Source of the DNA: Verrucomicrobiales bacterium | Lineage (GTDB): Bacteria > Verrucomicrobiota > Verrucomicrobiae > Limisphaerales > UBA9464 | Assembly (NCBI GenBank): GCA_005789375.1 | Contig: SXXZ01000321.1 | Span: forward strand, 1 to 14,246 | Length of the DNA stretch: 14,246 bases | Direction: 5' to 3' | Shown: piece by piece, positions 1 to 7,862 of the stretch | Layout: each line of letters begins with the position of its first letter | Position numbering within the stretch: position 1 is the first letter of the stretch | Position numbers and translations under genes: made by a program | The notes under the pieces: generated by a model | What the model saw: only the letters and a program-made list of their open reading frames with translations | The model's database searches: none | What the model was told of the DNA's origin: nothing

Positions 1-1
1 C

Positions 2-1318
2 CTGGCCATCAAGGCCCTCATCCGCCGCGAGTACGAGGCCCATCCGGGGCGCACCCAGGTCGCGGTGCTCATCGGACACCCCACCATTCCCCAAAGCGGC
101 TGGGCCGCCGAAGATGGCCATGTGAATTGCCAAGATCCGGCGGGCATCCACCTGGGAGCCTGGCCGGCCGACCTTTTCTACGGCGACCTCACCGGAATTT
201 GGACCGACACCCAATCCTTCAAGACCGGCTGCCCGGATTGCCCGCGCAGCCAATGCGCCTACTGCATCCTGGGCAACGAGGCGGGCGATGGCCGCTGGGA
301 CCAGAACGAACTCCCCCTAGAACCCGACGGCAGCGCCGGGCGCATCGAGGTGCCGCTGGGGCGCATCGACTTTGCCCGACTCTCCCACTTCGACAGCCGA
401 TTTGCTGATCTTAAGGGAAACCCAAAAAGTGCCCTCGAAGTCGAGGTTGCCCTACTGGACCGATACTTTGACAAGGTCGGGCGTTATCGACGCGGCCTAC
501 TCCCCTTCAAAGACTCGGCGATTGGATACGCGAATGTCTTGGGTGCACTGGTAGATCGGAATCTGGTGCACATCGCGCCACGCTTGGGCCAAATGGAACC
601 TCTGACGTCGGCGGCTTGGAATACCGACCTCTTTCAGGAAGGACCGAGCATTCGCTGGGGCTTCCAGACCGACTACTCGCATTTCGGGGTGTTGGGGATG
701 ACCGGGGCGGCCAAGCCCGGACACAGCCACTTCGCCAAGAATGTCGCCTGGAAACGGCCGGGAGATATCCCACGGGTCGCCTTCCTCTTCGCCTTCGGCT
801 CCTTTCTAGGCCAATGGTACAGCGGCTATGGCGAAGACTTCTTGCGAACCTGCCTGGCCTCCGAGAACTCGGTGCTGCTGGCCGGCACGGCTTACGCCTT
901 CGCGCCTTGGATCACCGACCGTGTGCACGCCGGGGCACCGGTCCACGCCCTGCTCACCGATTCAGCCGCACGCAACGCCTCGGTGAATGCTCGACTCACC
1001 TACTTGCTGGGAGACCCCTGCTTGCTAGAACACCCCCTCCAGGCCCCATCGGCGTTCAAAGCCAAAACCCAAGCCGGAGTCACTGAACTCACCTGGAACG
1101 CCTCGCCCGAGACCACCGGCGGCTACCGCATCGATTCGGCCCTCGCCAACGACTCCGCCGCGTGGACACAAGTCCAAGAACTGCCACCGGAGACCACGCG
1201 ACTCCGCCTGGAATCCAGTGCCGGCGGCAAAACCTTCCGGCTTCAAGGGCTGGGTACGGTGACCAATGGGTCGGGCCGGTATCGGCAGTGGACCGCCCCG
1301 AGCTATGCGAGGCCTTGA
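2..1318 (+). CDS. Gingipain (C25)-like exported protein with C-terminal FN3-like domain, 5' end outside window
   Basis: The reading frame is open from base 2, so the true start lies upstream; a GTG at 65 falls inside the conserved block and is unlikely to be the start. Visible landmarks are VLIGHPTIPQSG, then DGH (about 115-123), GAWPADLFYGDLTGIWTD (about 151-205) and GDGRWDQ. Further on come FAFGSFLGQWYSG (about 790-830) and a late LLGDPCL. This order recalls large exported proteins related to peptidase family C25 that are common in Verrucomicrobia and Bacteroidetes. After the GDP motif the last 95 or so residues (GVTELTWNASPETTGGYRI onward) look like a fibronectin-III-type beta domain. I cannot place a catalytic Cys/His pair, so protease activity is not shown. 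A CxxCx4CxxC cluster lies at 230-265. The gene ends with TGA, 99 bases before the DUF1800 gene on the same strand, so cotranscription is possible. Family assignment is from memory of motifs; the safest name is hypothetical C25-like protein. Confidence 0.7.
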   Translation: MAIKALIRREYEAHPGRTQVAVLIGHPTIPQSGWAAEDGHVNCQDPAGIHLGAWPADLFYGDLTGIWTDTQSFKTGCPDCPRSQCAYCILGNEAGDGRWDQNELPLEPDGSAGRIEVPLGRIDFARLSHFDSRFADLKGNPKSALEVEVALLDRYFDKVGRYRRGLLPFKDSAIGYANVLGALVDRNLVHIAPRLGQMEPLTSAAWNTDLFQEGPSIRWGFQTDYSHFGVLGMTGAAKPGHSHFAKNVAWKRPGDIPRVAFLFAFGSFLGQWYSGYGEDFLRTCLASENSVLLAGTAYAFAPWITDRVHAGAPVHALLTDSAARNASVNARLTYLLGDPCLLEHPLQAPSAFKAKTQAGVTELTWNASPETTGGYRIDSALANDSAAWTQVQELPPETTRLRLESSAGGKTFRLQGLGTVTNGSGRYRQWTAPSYARP

Positions 1319-1417
1319 TCCCGCCTTACCGGTGCCTTTTGGACCCCGCGTTTTGGTCTGGAACTGTTGGCCCTGTACCTGCTAGCTCTCGACTGGTTAC
1401 TTTCCGCTTTGGATACC

Positions 1418-3976
1418 ATGAAACTGTTTTATATCGGGTGGATACTCGGGATGGCATTGGGGTGGGTCCGTGGTGTCGCTGAGACACCCGACATCTTCTC
1501 CCTCACTTGGACCAACGGGCGGCCGTCCTTGGAGTTTCGCTTGGTCCCCTCAGTCTCAGAATACCGAGTCCGCGCCAGCGCCACGCTCGGGATGCCGGGT
1601 AGCACCGTAGTTGGAAAACAATTGGGTGCCCTCTGGACCGCCGAGGCGGCCGCAGCCGGTGATTCCGGCTTCTACCGCCTAGAAGCCCTACCGCTGGCCG
1701 CCGAGACAGTCCGCGCCAGCACGCTGCTCAACCGCATCGCCTACGGTCCGACCCCAGACGCTCTGGATCGGCTCGCCACCCTTGGCACCGACGCCTACAT
1801 CGAGGAGCAGCTGGCGCCGGAGAAAATTTCAGAGAACCTGGACGAATCCACCGAAACCGAGCCGGTTTGGCGGAAAGTTACCATCACGGGCACGGGCTCT
1901 TCCTCCAAACTCTACGTGTACCTGAACGGTGCTGGTGACGCTTACCTCGACGACTTCCGCCTGGTCGCTGGCACCACCGACAACGGCACCACTGCCAATC
2001 TGCTTATTAACGGCGACTTCGAGCAACCGCTGGGGAGAGCCAACTGGACCACCACCACCAACACCCTCAATTCGGCCCGCACCACCGACTACGTGCATGG
2101 AGGTAATGCTTCCTTCCATCTCGTTCTCAATGCCGCTGGAAGCACCGGAACCGACGCGGTGGTGCAGACTATTCCCACGACACTCAACGCTTCGATGCCC
2201 TACACGCTGAGCTTCTGGTACCTCGCCCAACCTTCGACTCGACAACTGACGGTGCGGCTCAGCGGCAGCGGCATTGTTGCGACCGTCCCGCTGCAGGGAG
2301 ATGCCGAATCGCCCATCCCCTACTATGCCCGACTCCAAGAGGGTTCGGCCTCCATCGGTGACTTGCGCGCCTGGCACGTCCACCACGCGGTTCAATCTCA
2401 ACGCCAACTGGCCGAGGTCTTTCAGCAATTCCTGGAGAACCACTTTGTCACCGAATACTCCAAGGGGTTGATCTACTTCGATGACCGGGCCGGATTGCCC
2501 AATGCCTGGTCGGGCCCCGAATCTACCCGGCAGGAATTCAAAGAAAACCTCCGCTGGCGGCAGGCCTTCCTGAATCCGCAATGCACCTTCCACGACCTCC
2601 TGAAGATCAGTGTCGAAAGTCCGGCCATGATCATCTACCTCGACACCGTCCTGTCCCGAGGAGACTACGACACCGCCACCAAGACCAACCGCATCGCCAA
2701 CGAAAATTACGCGCGCGAATTGTGTGAACTTTTCGCCTTCGGCGTGGACAACGGCTACGAGCAAGGCGACATCGAACAAATTTCCCGGGCTTGGACCGGA
2801 TGGACCGTCGAACTCCTCGCCACCAATCAGGCAGCGAACCCCTTCGCAACCCGGACCACCACGATGATCACCTCTGGGCTCACCAACGCCACAGAGCGCA
2901 ACAGCGTGACCAACCTGTTGGGACTTTGGTCCTTCCGCTACCGGACCGATCGCCATGATCCCCGGATCAAGTGGGTCTTCTACGAACGGGATGCCAAAGG
3001 AAACATCCTCACCAACTCGCCCAAAACTGTTCCTGCTCGGTTTGGTCCTCCGTGGGCGGGGCGGCCGTACGGACTGAAACTCAGCAACGGCTCCACCACC
3101 AACGGCATCCAAGACGGTTATCAAATCGTCCGGCACATGGCCGATCAACCCTTCACCCAAGAATACCTCTCGGTGAAGCTTTGCCGCCTGCTGGTGCACG
3201 ACAATTTCCACCACGGCTACGACTTTACCGATGCCGAGACCTCGCCCGAAGAGTCGCTGGTCCACGACTGCATGCTGGCCTGGGAGAACCCCACAAACGG
3301 GGGCCCCAAAGGTCAGATGCGTGAGGTCCTGAGGGTCCTCCTCAAGAGCGATCTCTTCCGCAACCCCAACACGGCAGCCGCCAAGGTGAAGACTCCTTTG
3401 GAATTTGCGGCTTCCACGTTGCGAGCCTTCCGCGCCTCCAAACCCGATGGATCCCGCACTGCGAGCGCCGACGCGCCCAGCCTCGTGGCCTCCGGTGGAT
3501 TGCTCGACCGGGCGGGCCGGATGCGCCTCTTCGACCGGGCCGAACCCGACGGATACGCGGAGGACGCCGGTGGTTGGATTAGTGCCGGCACACTCAGCGA
3601 GCGCTTGCGCTATGTGCAGTCGTTGGCTCTGGCTGGCGCCGGCTTGGCGACGGGCACTGGCGTCCGCAGCTCGCCCGATTCTCTGGGCTCAAGCCGGATA
3701 GATCCCTCAGCACTGCTGGCGCTCCGCCTGACCAACGGAGCCAACCGTTCTGCCGAAGCGGTCACCGATTACCTGCTCCGGTTGCTATTTCCCTCAGAAG
3801 GATCCGCCAACCTCAGCCAATACCGGGCCCTGAGCATCCAGTTTCTCAACACCACCGACAATGGCACCACGCCCTCCGAGTTCGCGAACTTGGTTCCCGG
3901 AACCAAGGACTACGACACCCGTGTGCGTGGCCTCGCCGCCCTACTGCTGAGTTCACCCCGTTTTCAGGAACAATGA
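1418..3976 (+). CDS. Exported DUF1800 domain protein with inserted carbohydrate-binding-like segment
   Basis: An 852-residue protein of the DUF1800 family, which is usually encoded beside DUF1501 and has no proven biochemical function. I chose the ATG at 1418 over the TTG at 1367 because it begins directly with a signal-peptide-like stretch (MKLFYIGWILGMALG, residues 1-15) and has a weak GGA five bases upstream. Residues 25-95 form a beta-rich segment ending in FYRLEALP. DUF1800 begins near residue 98 (RASTLLNRIAYGPTPDALDR), breaks off near 145, and resumes near 310 with LRAWHVHHAVQSQRQLAEVF and NHFVTEY. It runs to the typical end LLLSSPRFQEQ. Residues 150-295 between the halves are an insert with LYVYLNGAGDAYLDDFRLV, NLLINGDFEQ and YTLSFWYL motifs, resembling jelly-roll carbohydrate-binding modules. 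The stop overlaps the next start by ATGA (3973-3976), suggesting translational coupling to DUF1501. No frameshift is seen. Confidence 0.9.
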   Translation: MKLFYIGWILGMALGWVRGVAETPDIFSLTWTNGRPSLEFRLVPSVSEYRVRASATLGMPGSTVVGKQLGALWTAEAAAAGDSGFYRLEALPLAAETVRASTLLNRIAYGPTPDALDRLATLGTDAYIEEQLAPEKISENLDESTETEPVWRKVTITGTGSSSKLYVYLNGAGDAYLDDFRLVAGTTDNGTTANLLINGDFEQPLGRANWTTTTNTLNSARTTDYVHGGNASFHLVLNAAGSTGTDAVVQTIPTTLNASMPYTLSFWYLAQPSTRQLTVRLSGSGIVATVPLQGDAESPIPYYARLQEGSASIGDLRAWHVHHAVQSQRQLAEVFQQFLENHFVTEYSKGLIYFDDRAGLPNAWSGPESTRQEFKENLRWRQAFLNPQCTFHDLLKISVESPAMIIYLDTVLSRGDYDTATKTNRIANENYARELCELFAFGVDNGYEQGDIEQISRAWTGWTVELLATNQAANPFATRTTTMITSGLTNATERNSVTNLLGLWSFRYRTDRHDPRIKWVFYERDAKGNILTNSPKTVPARFGPPWAGRPYGLKLSNGSTTNGIQDGYQIVRHMADQPFTQEYLSVKLCRLLVHDNFHHGYDFTDAETSPEESLVHDCMLAWENPTNGGPKGQMREVLRVLLKSDLFRNPNTAAAKVKTPLEFAASTLRAFRASKPDGSRTASADAPSLVASGGLLDRAGRMRLFDRAEPDGYAEDAGGWISAGTLSERLRYVQSLALAGAGLATGTGVRSSPDSLGSSRIDPSALLALRLTNGANRSAEAVTDYLLRLLFPSEGSANLSQYRALSIQFLNTTDNGTTPSEFANLVPGTKDYDTRVRGLAALLLSSPRFQEQ

Positions 3977-5628
3977 GGTCCGGCACTGAAAATCGCTTCA
4001 ACTCCTGCGCCATGAACACGCCCCAAATCCTCACCCGCCGAAACTTCTTCAGCACCGCCACCGGCCTGGCAGCTACGGCCGCCCTGAGCTCGCTGACCGA
4101 CGTTCCACTCTTCGTCCAAAAGGCGCTCGCAGAAGGCGGGCTCGGACAGCCCGGCACCAATGGTCGCGTCAAGAAACTGCTCTTCATCTTTCTGCGCGGG
4201 GCCAATGACGGACTCAACAACGTCATCCCCCACGGCGACGACGCCTACGGCCCCAAAATCCGGGACAACATCGCCATCCCAGTCGATCCCGCGCAAAGCT
4301 GGAATGTGCAGGGCAAAGCGTTGTTTCCGGAAGCGGGCACAAACGCAGCCACCTTCGCCTACCCCTACTCGCTCCCGCTGGGCAATGGATTTGCCGGACT
4401 GCATCCCGCTCTCAAATTCCTGATCCCGGTCTACAATGCCGGCGAATTGGCACTCATTCACCGGGTGGCCTATCCGCAACAATCGCGTTCCCACTTCGAT
4501 TCTCAATCCTACTGGGAAACCGGTGCCCCCCGGACCAACATGGTCAAAGACGGCCTGCTCTACCGAGCCATGGTTGAATCAGGGCGTCCGGGAAAGAACT
4601 CGCTGACTGGGGTTTCCTTCCAAAACTCGCTGCCACTCCTCCTGCGGGGATCGCGCTCAGCGATGACCAATCTTTCAGACCCGACCCGCTACGATTTGCT
4701 GGGGGTACCCAATACAGCCGACGGCAATCTCAAGACCGCCCGCGCACTCCAGGCAGCCACGGGAGCCACCTTCCCCGACAAAGCCAACCGAGATCTGCTC
4801 CAACAGCAATACGAGAACATGCGACGCACGCTGGAGATCTTCGCTGGCATCGATTTCAGCGAGGCCGGCAACACCTTCGTCGACAACCAAAACTCGGACG
4901 GCAACAAACCTTATTCGCTGTTCCCGACCACCAACGCGAAGAATGGTACCGGACCTTCCGGAGCAACCAATCCAGGCTACGTGGTCCCCACCTCCGCCTA
5001 CGGCTACTTCAACCAACTCACGTCGGCCGCCCTGGTCCTCAACAAAACTGACGCCTTGGTGGCCGGCACTCAAATCGACGGTTGGGATACCCACAGCAAT
5101 CAAGGCGGAGCCACCGGCGCCCACGCGAACTTGTTGCAGCGGGTCGGTTGGTCGATTTACGCGCTCCGGCAGTATTTCCGCCAGTACGCCGACCAGTGCC
5201 GCTGGGATGACCTGGTCATTGTGACCTTGTCGGAATTCGGTCGCACCACCATTGAGAATTCAGACAACGGTACCGACCACGCCGAGGCCAGCGTCATGTA
5301 TGTCGCCGGCGGCGGCATCAAGGGGTTGCGCACCGACGCCACCGGCAAGGTTACTCACAGCGGTGTCTTCAACTGCGGCCCGTCGGATCCGGTGGCCTGG
5401 CAGACGGGCATGAATGGCTCGATGTTCCAGAGCACCGGCCGCTACTTGCAACGGGCCACCGATTTCCGCTCAGTGATGGGCAAGGTGATCCGCGATCATC
5501 TCGGGGCCAGCCAAGAGCAACTCAACCGCATCATCCCTGGCTACGCCGCCGCCAACCAAAGCCTCAAGTCCGGAGGGATCCAAGCCCAGGACAAGGTCCG
5601 CGTGACCGGCGAGCCCGACTTGATCTGA
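3973..5628 (+). CDS. DUF1501 family protein, Tat-type leader (module A)
   Basis: A 551-residue DUF1501 protein; the family belongs to the alkaline phosphatase/sulfatase-like superfamily, but substrates are unknown. The leader contains TRRNFFSTATG (residues 21-31) followed by an alanine-rich hydrophobic run, fitting twin-arginine export. The core opens with KKLLFIFLRGANDG (67-80). GWDTH (370-374) and EFGRT (421-425) are the conserved histidine/aspartate and EFGR motifs, followed by a TDHAEA stretch and a GGG turn. The start at 3973 overlaps the DUF1800 stop and has an AGGA at 3966-3969 that is rather close. The ATG at 4012 would shorten the protein by 13 residues, keep the whole Tat leader and is a serious alternative, although no Shine-Dalgarno precedes it. 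As the last gene of the plus-strand module it probably works with DUF1800 outside the cytoplasm. Confidence 0.93.
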   Translation: MRSGTENRFNSCAMNTPQILTRRNFFSTATGLAATAALSSLTDVPLFVQKALAEGGLGQPGTNGRVKKLLFIFLRGANDGLNNVIPHGDDAYGPKIRDNIAIPVDPAQSWNVQGKALFPEAGTNAATFAYPYSLPLGNGFAGLHPALKFLIPVYNAGELALIHRVAYPQQSRSHFDSQSYWETGAPRTNMVKDGLLYRAMVESGRPGKNSLTGVSFQNSLPLLLRGSRSAMTNLSDPTRYDLLGVPNTADGNLKTARALQAATGATFPDKANRDLLQQQYENMRRTLEIFAGIDFSEAGNTFVDNQNSDGNKPYSLFPTTNAKNGTGPSGATNPGYVVPTSAYGYFNQLTSAALVLNKTDALVAGTQIDGWDTHSNQGGATGAHANLLQRVGWSIYALRQYFRQYADQCRWDDLVIVTLSEFGRTTIENSDNGTDHAEASVMYVAGGGIKGLRTDATGKVTHSGVFNCGPSDPVAWQTGMNGSMFQSTGRYLQRATDFRSVMGKVIRDHLGASQEQLNRIIPGYAAANQSLKSGGIQAQDKVRVTGEPDLI

Positions 5629-5672
5629 GCCGGATATCGTCTTTCCGCGACGGGCTCCATCACGGTGAAGTG

Positions 5673-5696
5673 ATCCACCCCTTACTGCCGGTGGAT
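5673..5696. terminator. Weak inverted repeat between convergent genes
   Basis: ATCCACC (5673-5679) and GGTGGAT (5690-5696) form a perfect 7-bp stem with a 10-base loop. It lies just after the plus-strand DUF1501 stop and overlaps the last codons of the minus-strand zinc-ribbon gene. Its position between convergent genes suits a bidirectional terminator. No T-tract follows on either strand, so intrinsic termination is uncertain. Confidence 0.25.
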
Positions 5697-6188
5697 ATTG
5701 AACCAGACGTTGCAATAGGCGCATCGGGTATCGCCCCTGGGCGAAACCTCGGATGCATCCTGAATTCGCGCTCCACAAGCCGTGCATTGATAGGCCTCCC
5801 GGGCAGGCTTCTCGTTGTTGACCCGTTCCGAGGCAGCGGTTTGGGCATTTGCCTCCGAATCAGCATCCGAGTCCGGCCAGCTTACGGGCTCCAGCGCCTG
5901 TTCCCAACCCTTTAACCGAAAGAGCGACAGGGCCGAGCGGACAAAAGCGATACCCAACAGAAAAACCACCAAAGCGACAACGATGGGAACCGCACGAAAG
6001 GTGAGGTCTACCGAAGCTCCAGAGGCACGCAGTGTCTTCACATAGAAGAAAACGGTGACTGCGGCCAAACCGATCATGGACAACCCCATCACCAGATAGA
6101 GATGACGAACGACGGCAAACCCTCGGGAAAAACCCCTCTTCGAGAAAAGTCTGAGAGTACGGCGCAGCGGGGCTTTAAGAAGGTTCAT
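5682..6188 (-). CDS. Small membrane protein with two TM helices and C-terminal zinc ribbon
   Basis: A 168-residue protein I do not recognise as a named family. A basic N-terminus (residues 1-28, many Arg/Lys) is followed by two hydrophobic segments, about 29-51 and 66-90. An acidic, polar linker (103-128) leads to a C-terminal zinc-ribbon-like knuckle, with CTAC at 135-138 and CAYC at 156-159 spaced 17 residues apart. This predicts an inner-membrane anchor with a small metal-binding head; the positive-inside rule suggests that the Arg-rich N-terminus is cytoplasmic, which would put the ribbon in the cytoplasm as well. The ATG at 6188 is the natural start; upstream is only a GAGAGA-like purine run, not a clear Shine-Dalgarno. 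It is transcribed divergently from the phosphohexomutase gene and convergently with DUF1501. The zinc-binding role is inferred from cysteine spacing. Confidence 0.75.
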   Translation of the reverse strand: MNLLKAPLRRTLRLFSKRGFSRGFAVVRHLYLVMGLSMIGLAAVTVFFYVKTLRASGASVDLTFRAVPIVVALVVFLLGIAFVRSALSLFRLKGWEQALEPVSWPDSDADSEANAQTAASERVNNEKPAREAYQCTACGARIQDASEVSPRGDTRCAYCNVWFNIHRQ

Positions 6189-6302
6189 CGAATATCTCTC
6201 TAATCGAAATGTTTACCCGCCAACTCCTTGGGATGGAAGGGCTCTGATTCCACTGCTTCTTTGACCCTCCCGAGACGGCCCCATGACCCCTCCTCACAAG
6301 CA

Positions 6303-6337
6303 GGCCGAGTTCAAGAAAAGGCCTCGGCCGGCTTGAA
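6303..6337 (+). promoter_or_regulatory. Interleaved inverted repeats upstream of the phosphohexomutase gene
   Basis: GGCCGAG (6303-6309) pairs with CTCGGCC (6323-6329), and TTCAAG (6310-6315) pairs with CTTGAA (6332-6337). The arms occur in the order A-B-A'-B', so the two stems cannot both form as simple nested hairpins. The element ends 30 bases before the GTG start at 6368 and lies in the 179-base divergent gap 6189-6367, which must contain promoters for both flanking genes. I could not find a convincing -35/-10 pair in this gap. A regulatory role is inferred from position only. Confidence 0.3.
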
Positions 6338-6367
6338 ATCTTCGGGCTGGCGGTCGACAACTCCCCG

Positions 6368-7804
6368 GTGACTTCGATCAAGTTCGGCACCTCCGGTTGG
6401 CGTGGGCTCATCGCCCGGGACTTTACCTTCGAAAACGTGCGGTTCGCCGCGCAAGGCATTGCCGACTACTTGCTCGAGGAAATTAAATTGGCTGGAGACA
6501 GTGGCTCTTCGCAAAAACGGGAAGTCATCATCGGTCACGACACCCGTTTCCTGGGCCGCGAATTTTCCTTGGCCGTGGCTGAAGTGCTGGCCGCCAACGG
6601 GCTGGTTCCCGTGCTCTGCCAGCGCGACGCACCGACCCCGGTCATCGCCCACGCGATTCGAGTGCGCAAGGCCTTGGGCGGCATCAACATGACCGCCAGC
6701 CACAACCCGGCCGAATACCAGGGCCTCAAATTTAGCGGGTCCAACGGAGCGGCCGCTCCGCCCGAAGTCACCGGCCGCATCGAAGGCCACATCCGCCACC
6801 GTCAGGAATCGGGCTGGACCTTCCAGGCCGGATTGGTCGGCTCGTTCCGCTGCAAGGAGGTCGACCCGACCCCGGCCTACCTCAAGCAGCTCCGCAAACA
6901 CATCAACTTCGCTGTCATCAAGAAGGCCAAGCTCAAGATCGCCGTCGAATTGATGTACGGGACCGGCCGCGGGTACCTCGACACGCTGCTCGAGGAAGAC
7001 GGTGGGGCCAAGGTCCTCCGATTCCACGACACATTAAATCCCAGCTTCGGCGGGCATCATCCGGAACCCAATGCCGAGGGCATGGCGCCGGCTCGCGAGG
7101 CGATTCTGGCGGGCAAGGCGACGCTGGGCTTAGGCCTCGACGGAGACGCCGACCGCTTTGGCATCGTGGATCGCGACGGCACGTGGATCACCCCGAACCA
7201 AGTACTGGCCCTGGCATTGTATCACCTGAAGAAGAACCGTGGCTGGACCGGTGCGGTGGTGCGCACGGTGCCGACCAGCCACCAAGTCGATGCGGTGGCC
7301 GAGCTGTTGGGAGTGCCCGTCCACGAGACCCCCGTGGGCTTCAAATTCATCGGGGCCCTGATGGAATCGGAACCCATCATCGTGGGTGGCGAAGAGTCCG
7401 GAGGTCTCAGCGTGAAGGGTCACTTGCCCGAGAAGGACGGCATCCTGGCCTGCCTGCTCATGGCCGAGTTGGTGGCCACCGAGAAGAAGCCCCTGATGAA
7501 GATCCTGGCCGATCTGGAGAAGAAGACCGGCGAGTTCCACACCACCCGCATTAACGTGGCTATCCCGCCTGATAAAAAAGAGGCACTGCTCCAGCGACTG
7601 GCCGCGGGTCTCGGCCAGGTCGGCACAGCCAAGGTGGAGCAATTCATTACCACCGACGGCTTTAAATTCTTACTCCCGAACCGCGAGTGGGTCGCCTTCC
7701 GCGCCAGCGGCACCGAGCCATTAATCCGCTGCTACATCGAGGCCAAGTCGGCCGCCCAGCTCAAGAAGCTCGAGAAGGCCTGCCGCGCTCTGCTGCTGGC
7801 CTGA
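6368..7804 (+). CDS. Alpha-D-phosphohexomutase (phosphoglucomutase/phosphomannomutase family)
   Basis: A 478-residue cytoplasmic enzyme that interconverts hexose 1- and 6-phosphates through a phosphoserine. All signature loops are present: the N-terminal FGTSGWRG (6-13), the phosphoserine loop TASHNP with Ser111, the magnesium loop DGDADR (258-263), the sugar-specificity loop GGEESGG (340-346) and the phosphate-binding RASGTEP (445-451). Length is normal for the four-domain family. GTG at 6368 is the first possible start after an in-frame TGA at 6284, which leaves little doubt about it, although no Shine-Dalgarno is visible. GEESGG is typical of PGM/PMM rather than a sure indicator of one sugar, so I give no symbol; glucose-1-P/glucose-6-P or mannose interconversion for glycogen and envelope polysaccharide precursors is most likely. 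It is monocistronic here, convergent with the minus-strand DUF1501 gene. Confidence 0.95.
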   Translation: MTSIKFGTSGWRGLIARDFTFENVRFAAQGIADYLLEEIKLAGDSGSSQKREVIIGHDTRFLGREFSLAVAEVLAANGLVPVLCQRDAPTPVIAHAIRVRKALGGINMTASHNPAEYQGLKFSGSNGAAAPPEVTGRIEGHIRHRQESGWTFQAGLVGSFRCKEVDPTPAYLKQLRKHINFAVIKKAKLKIAVELMYGTGRGYLDTLLEEDGGAKVLRFHDTLNPSFGGHHPEPNAEGMAPAREAILAGKATLGLGLDGDADRFGIVDRDGTWITPNQVLALALYHLKKNRGWTGAVVRTVPTSHQVDAVAELLGVPVHETPVGFKFIGALMESEPIIVGGEESGGLSVKGHLPEKDGILACLLMAELVATEKKPLMKILADLEKKTGEFHTTRINVAIPPDKKEALLQRLAAGLGQVGTAKVEQFITTDGFKFLLPNREWVAFRASGTEPLIRCYIEAKSAAQLKKLEKACRALLLA

Positions 7805-7815
7805 GAGGGCTACGA

Positions 7816-7839
7816 GGCTTTGCCCGCGCTTCCGAAGCC
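7816..7839 (+). terminator. Weak stem-loop after the phosphohexomutase gene
   Basis: GGCTTTG (7816-7822) pairs with CCGAAGCC-type sequence ending at 7839, giving a 7-bp stem that includes one G-T wobble and a 10-base loop. It begins 12 bases after the TGA of the phosphohexomutase gene, within the 58-base convergent gap to DUF1501. It is GC-rich but has no T-tract, so it is a candidate only. Confidence 0.25.
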
Positions 7840-7862
7840 CCGGGCACCGAGCTCCCGATCAC

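Noticed and set aside
616..1086. 156-codon plus-strand frame inside the C25-like gene
   Set aside because: Arg/Pro/Leu-rich shadow composition and full overlap with the conserved frame.
1367..1417. TTG start giving 17 extra residues on DUF1800
   Set aside because: The ATG at 1418 begins exactly at a signal peptide; TTG has no better ribosome site. It stays possible, since the extension is also hydrophobic.
1829..3265. 478-codon open frame on the minus strand inside the DUF1800 gene
   Set aside because: It is antisense to a well-supported family protein, is rich in Gly/Val as expected from complement of GC-biased codons, and shows no recognisable motif.
6189..6367. Sigma-70 promoters in the divergent gap
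   Set aside because: Only partial -35-like boxes (TTGGCG, TTGACC) were found, without a -10 at proper spacing.
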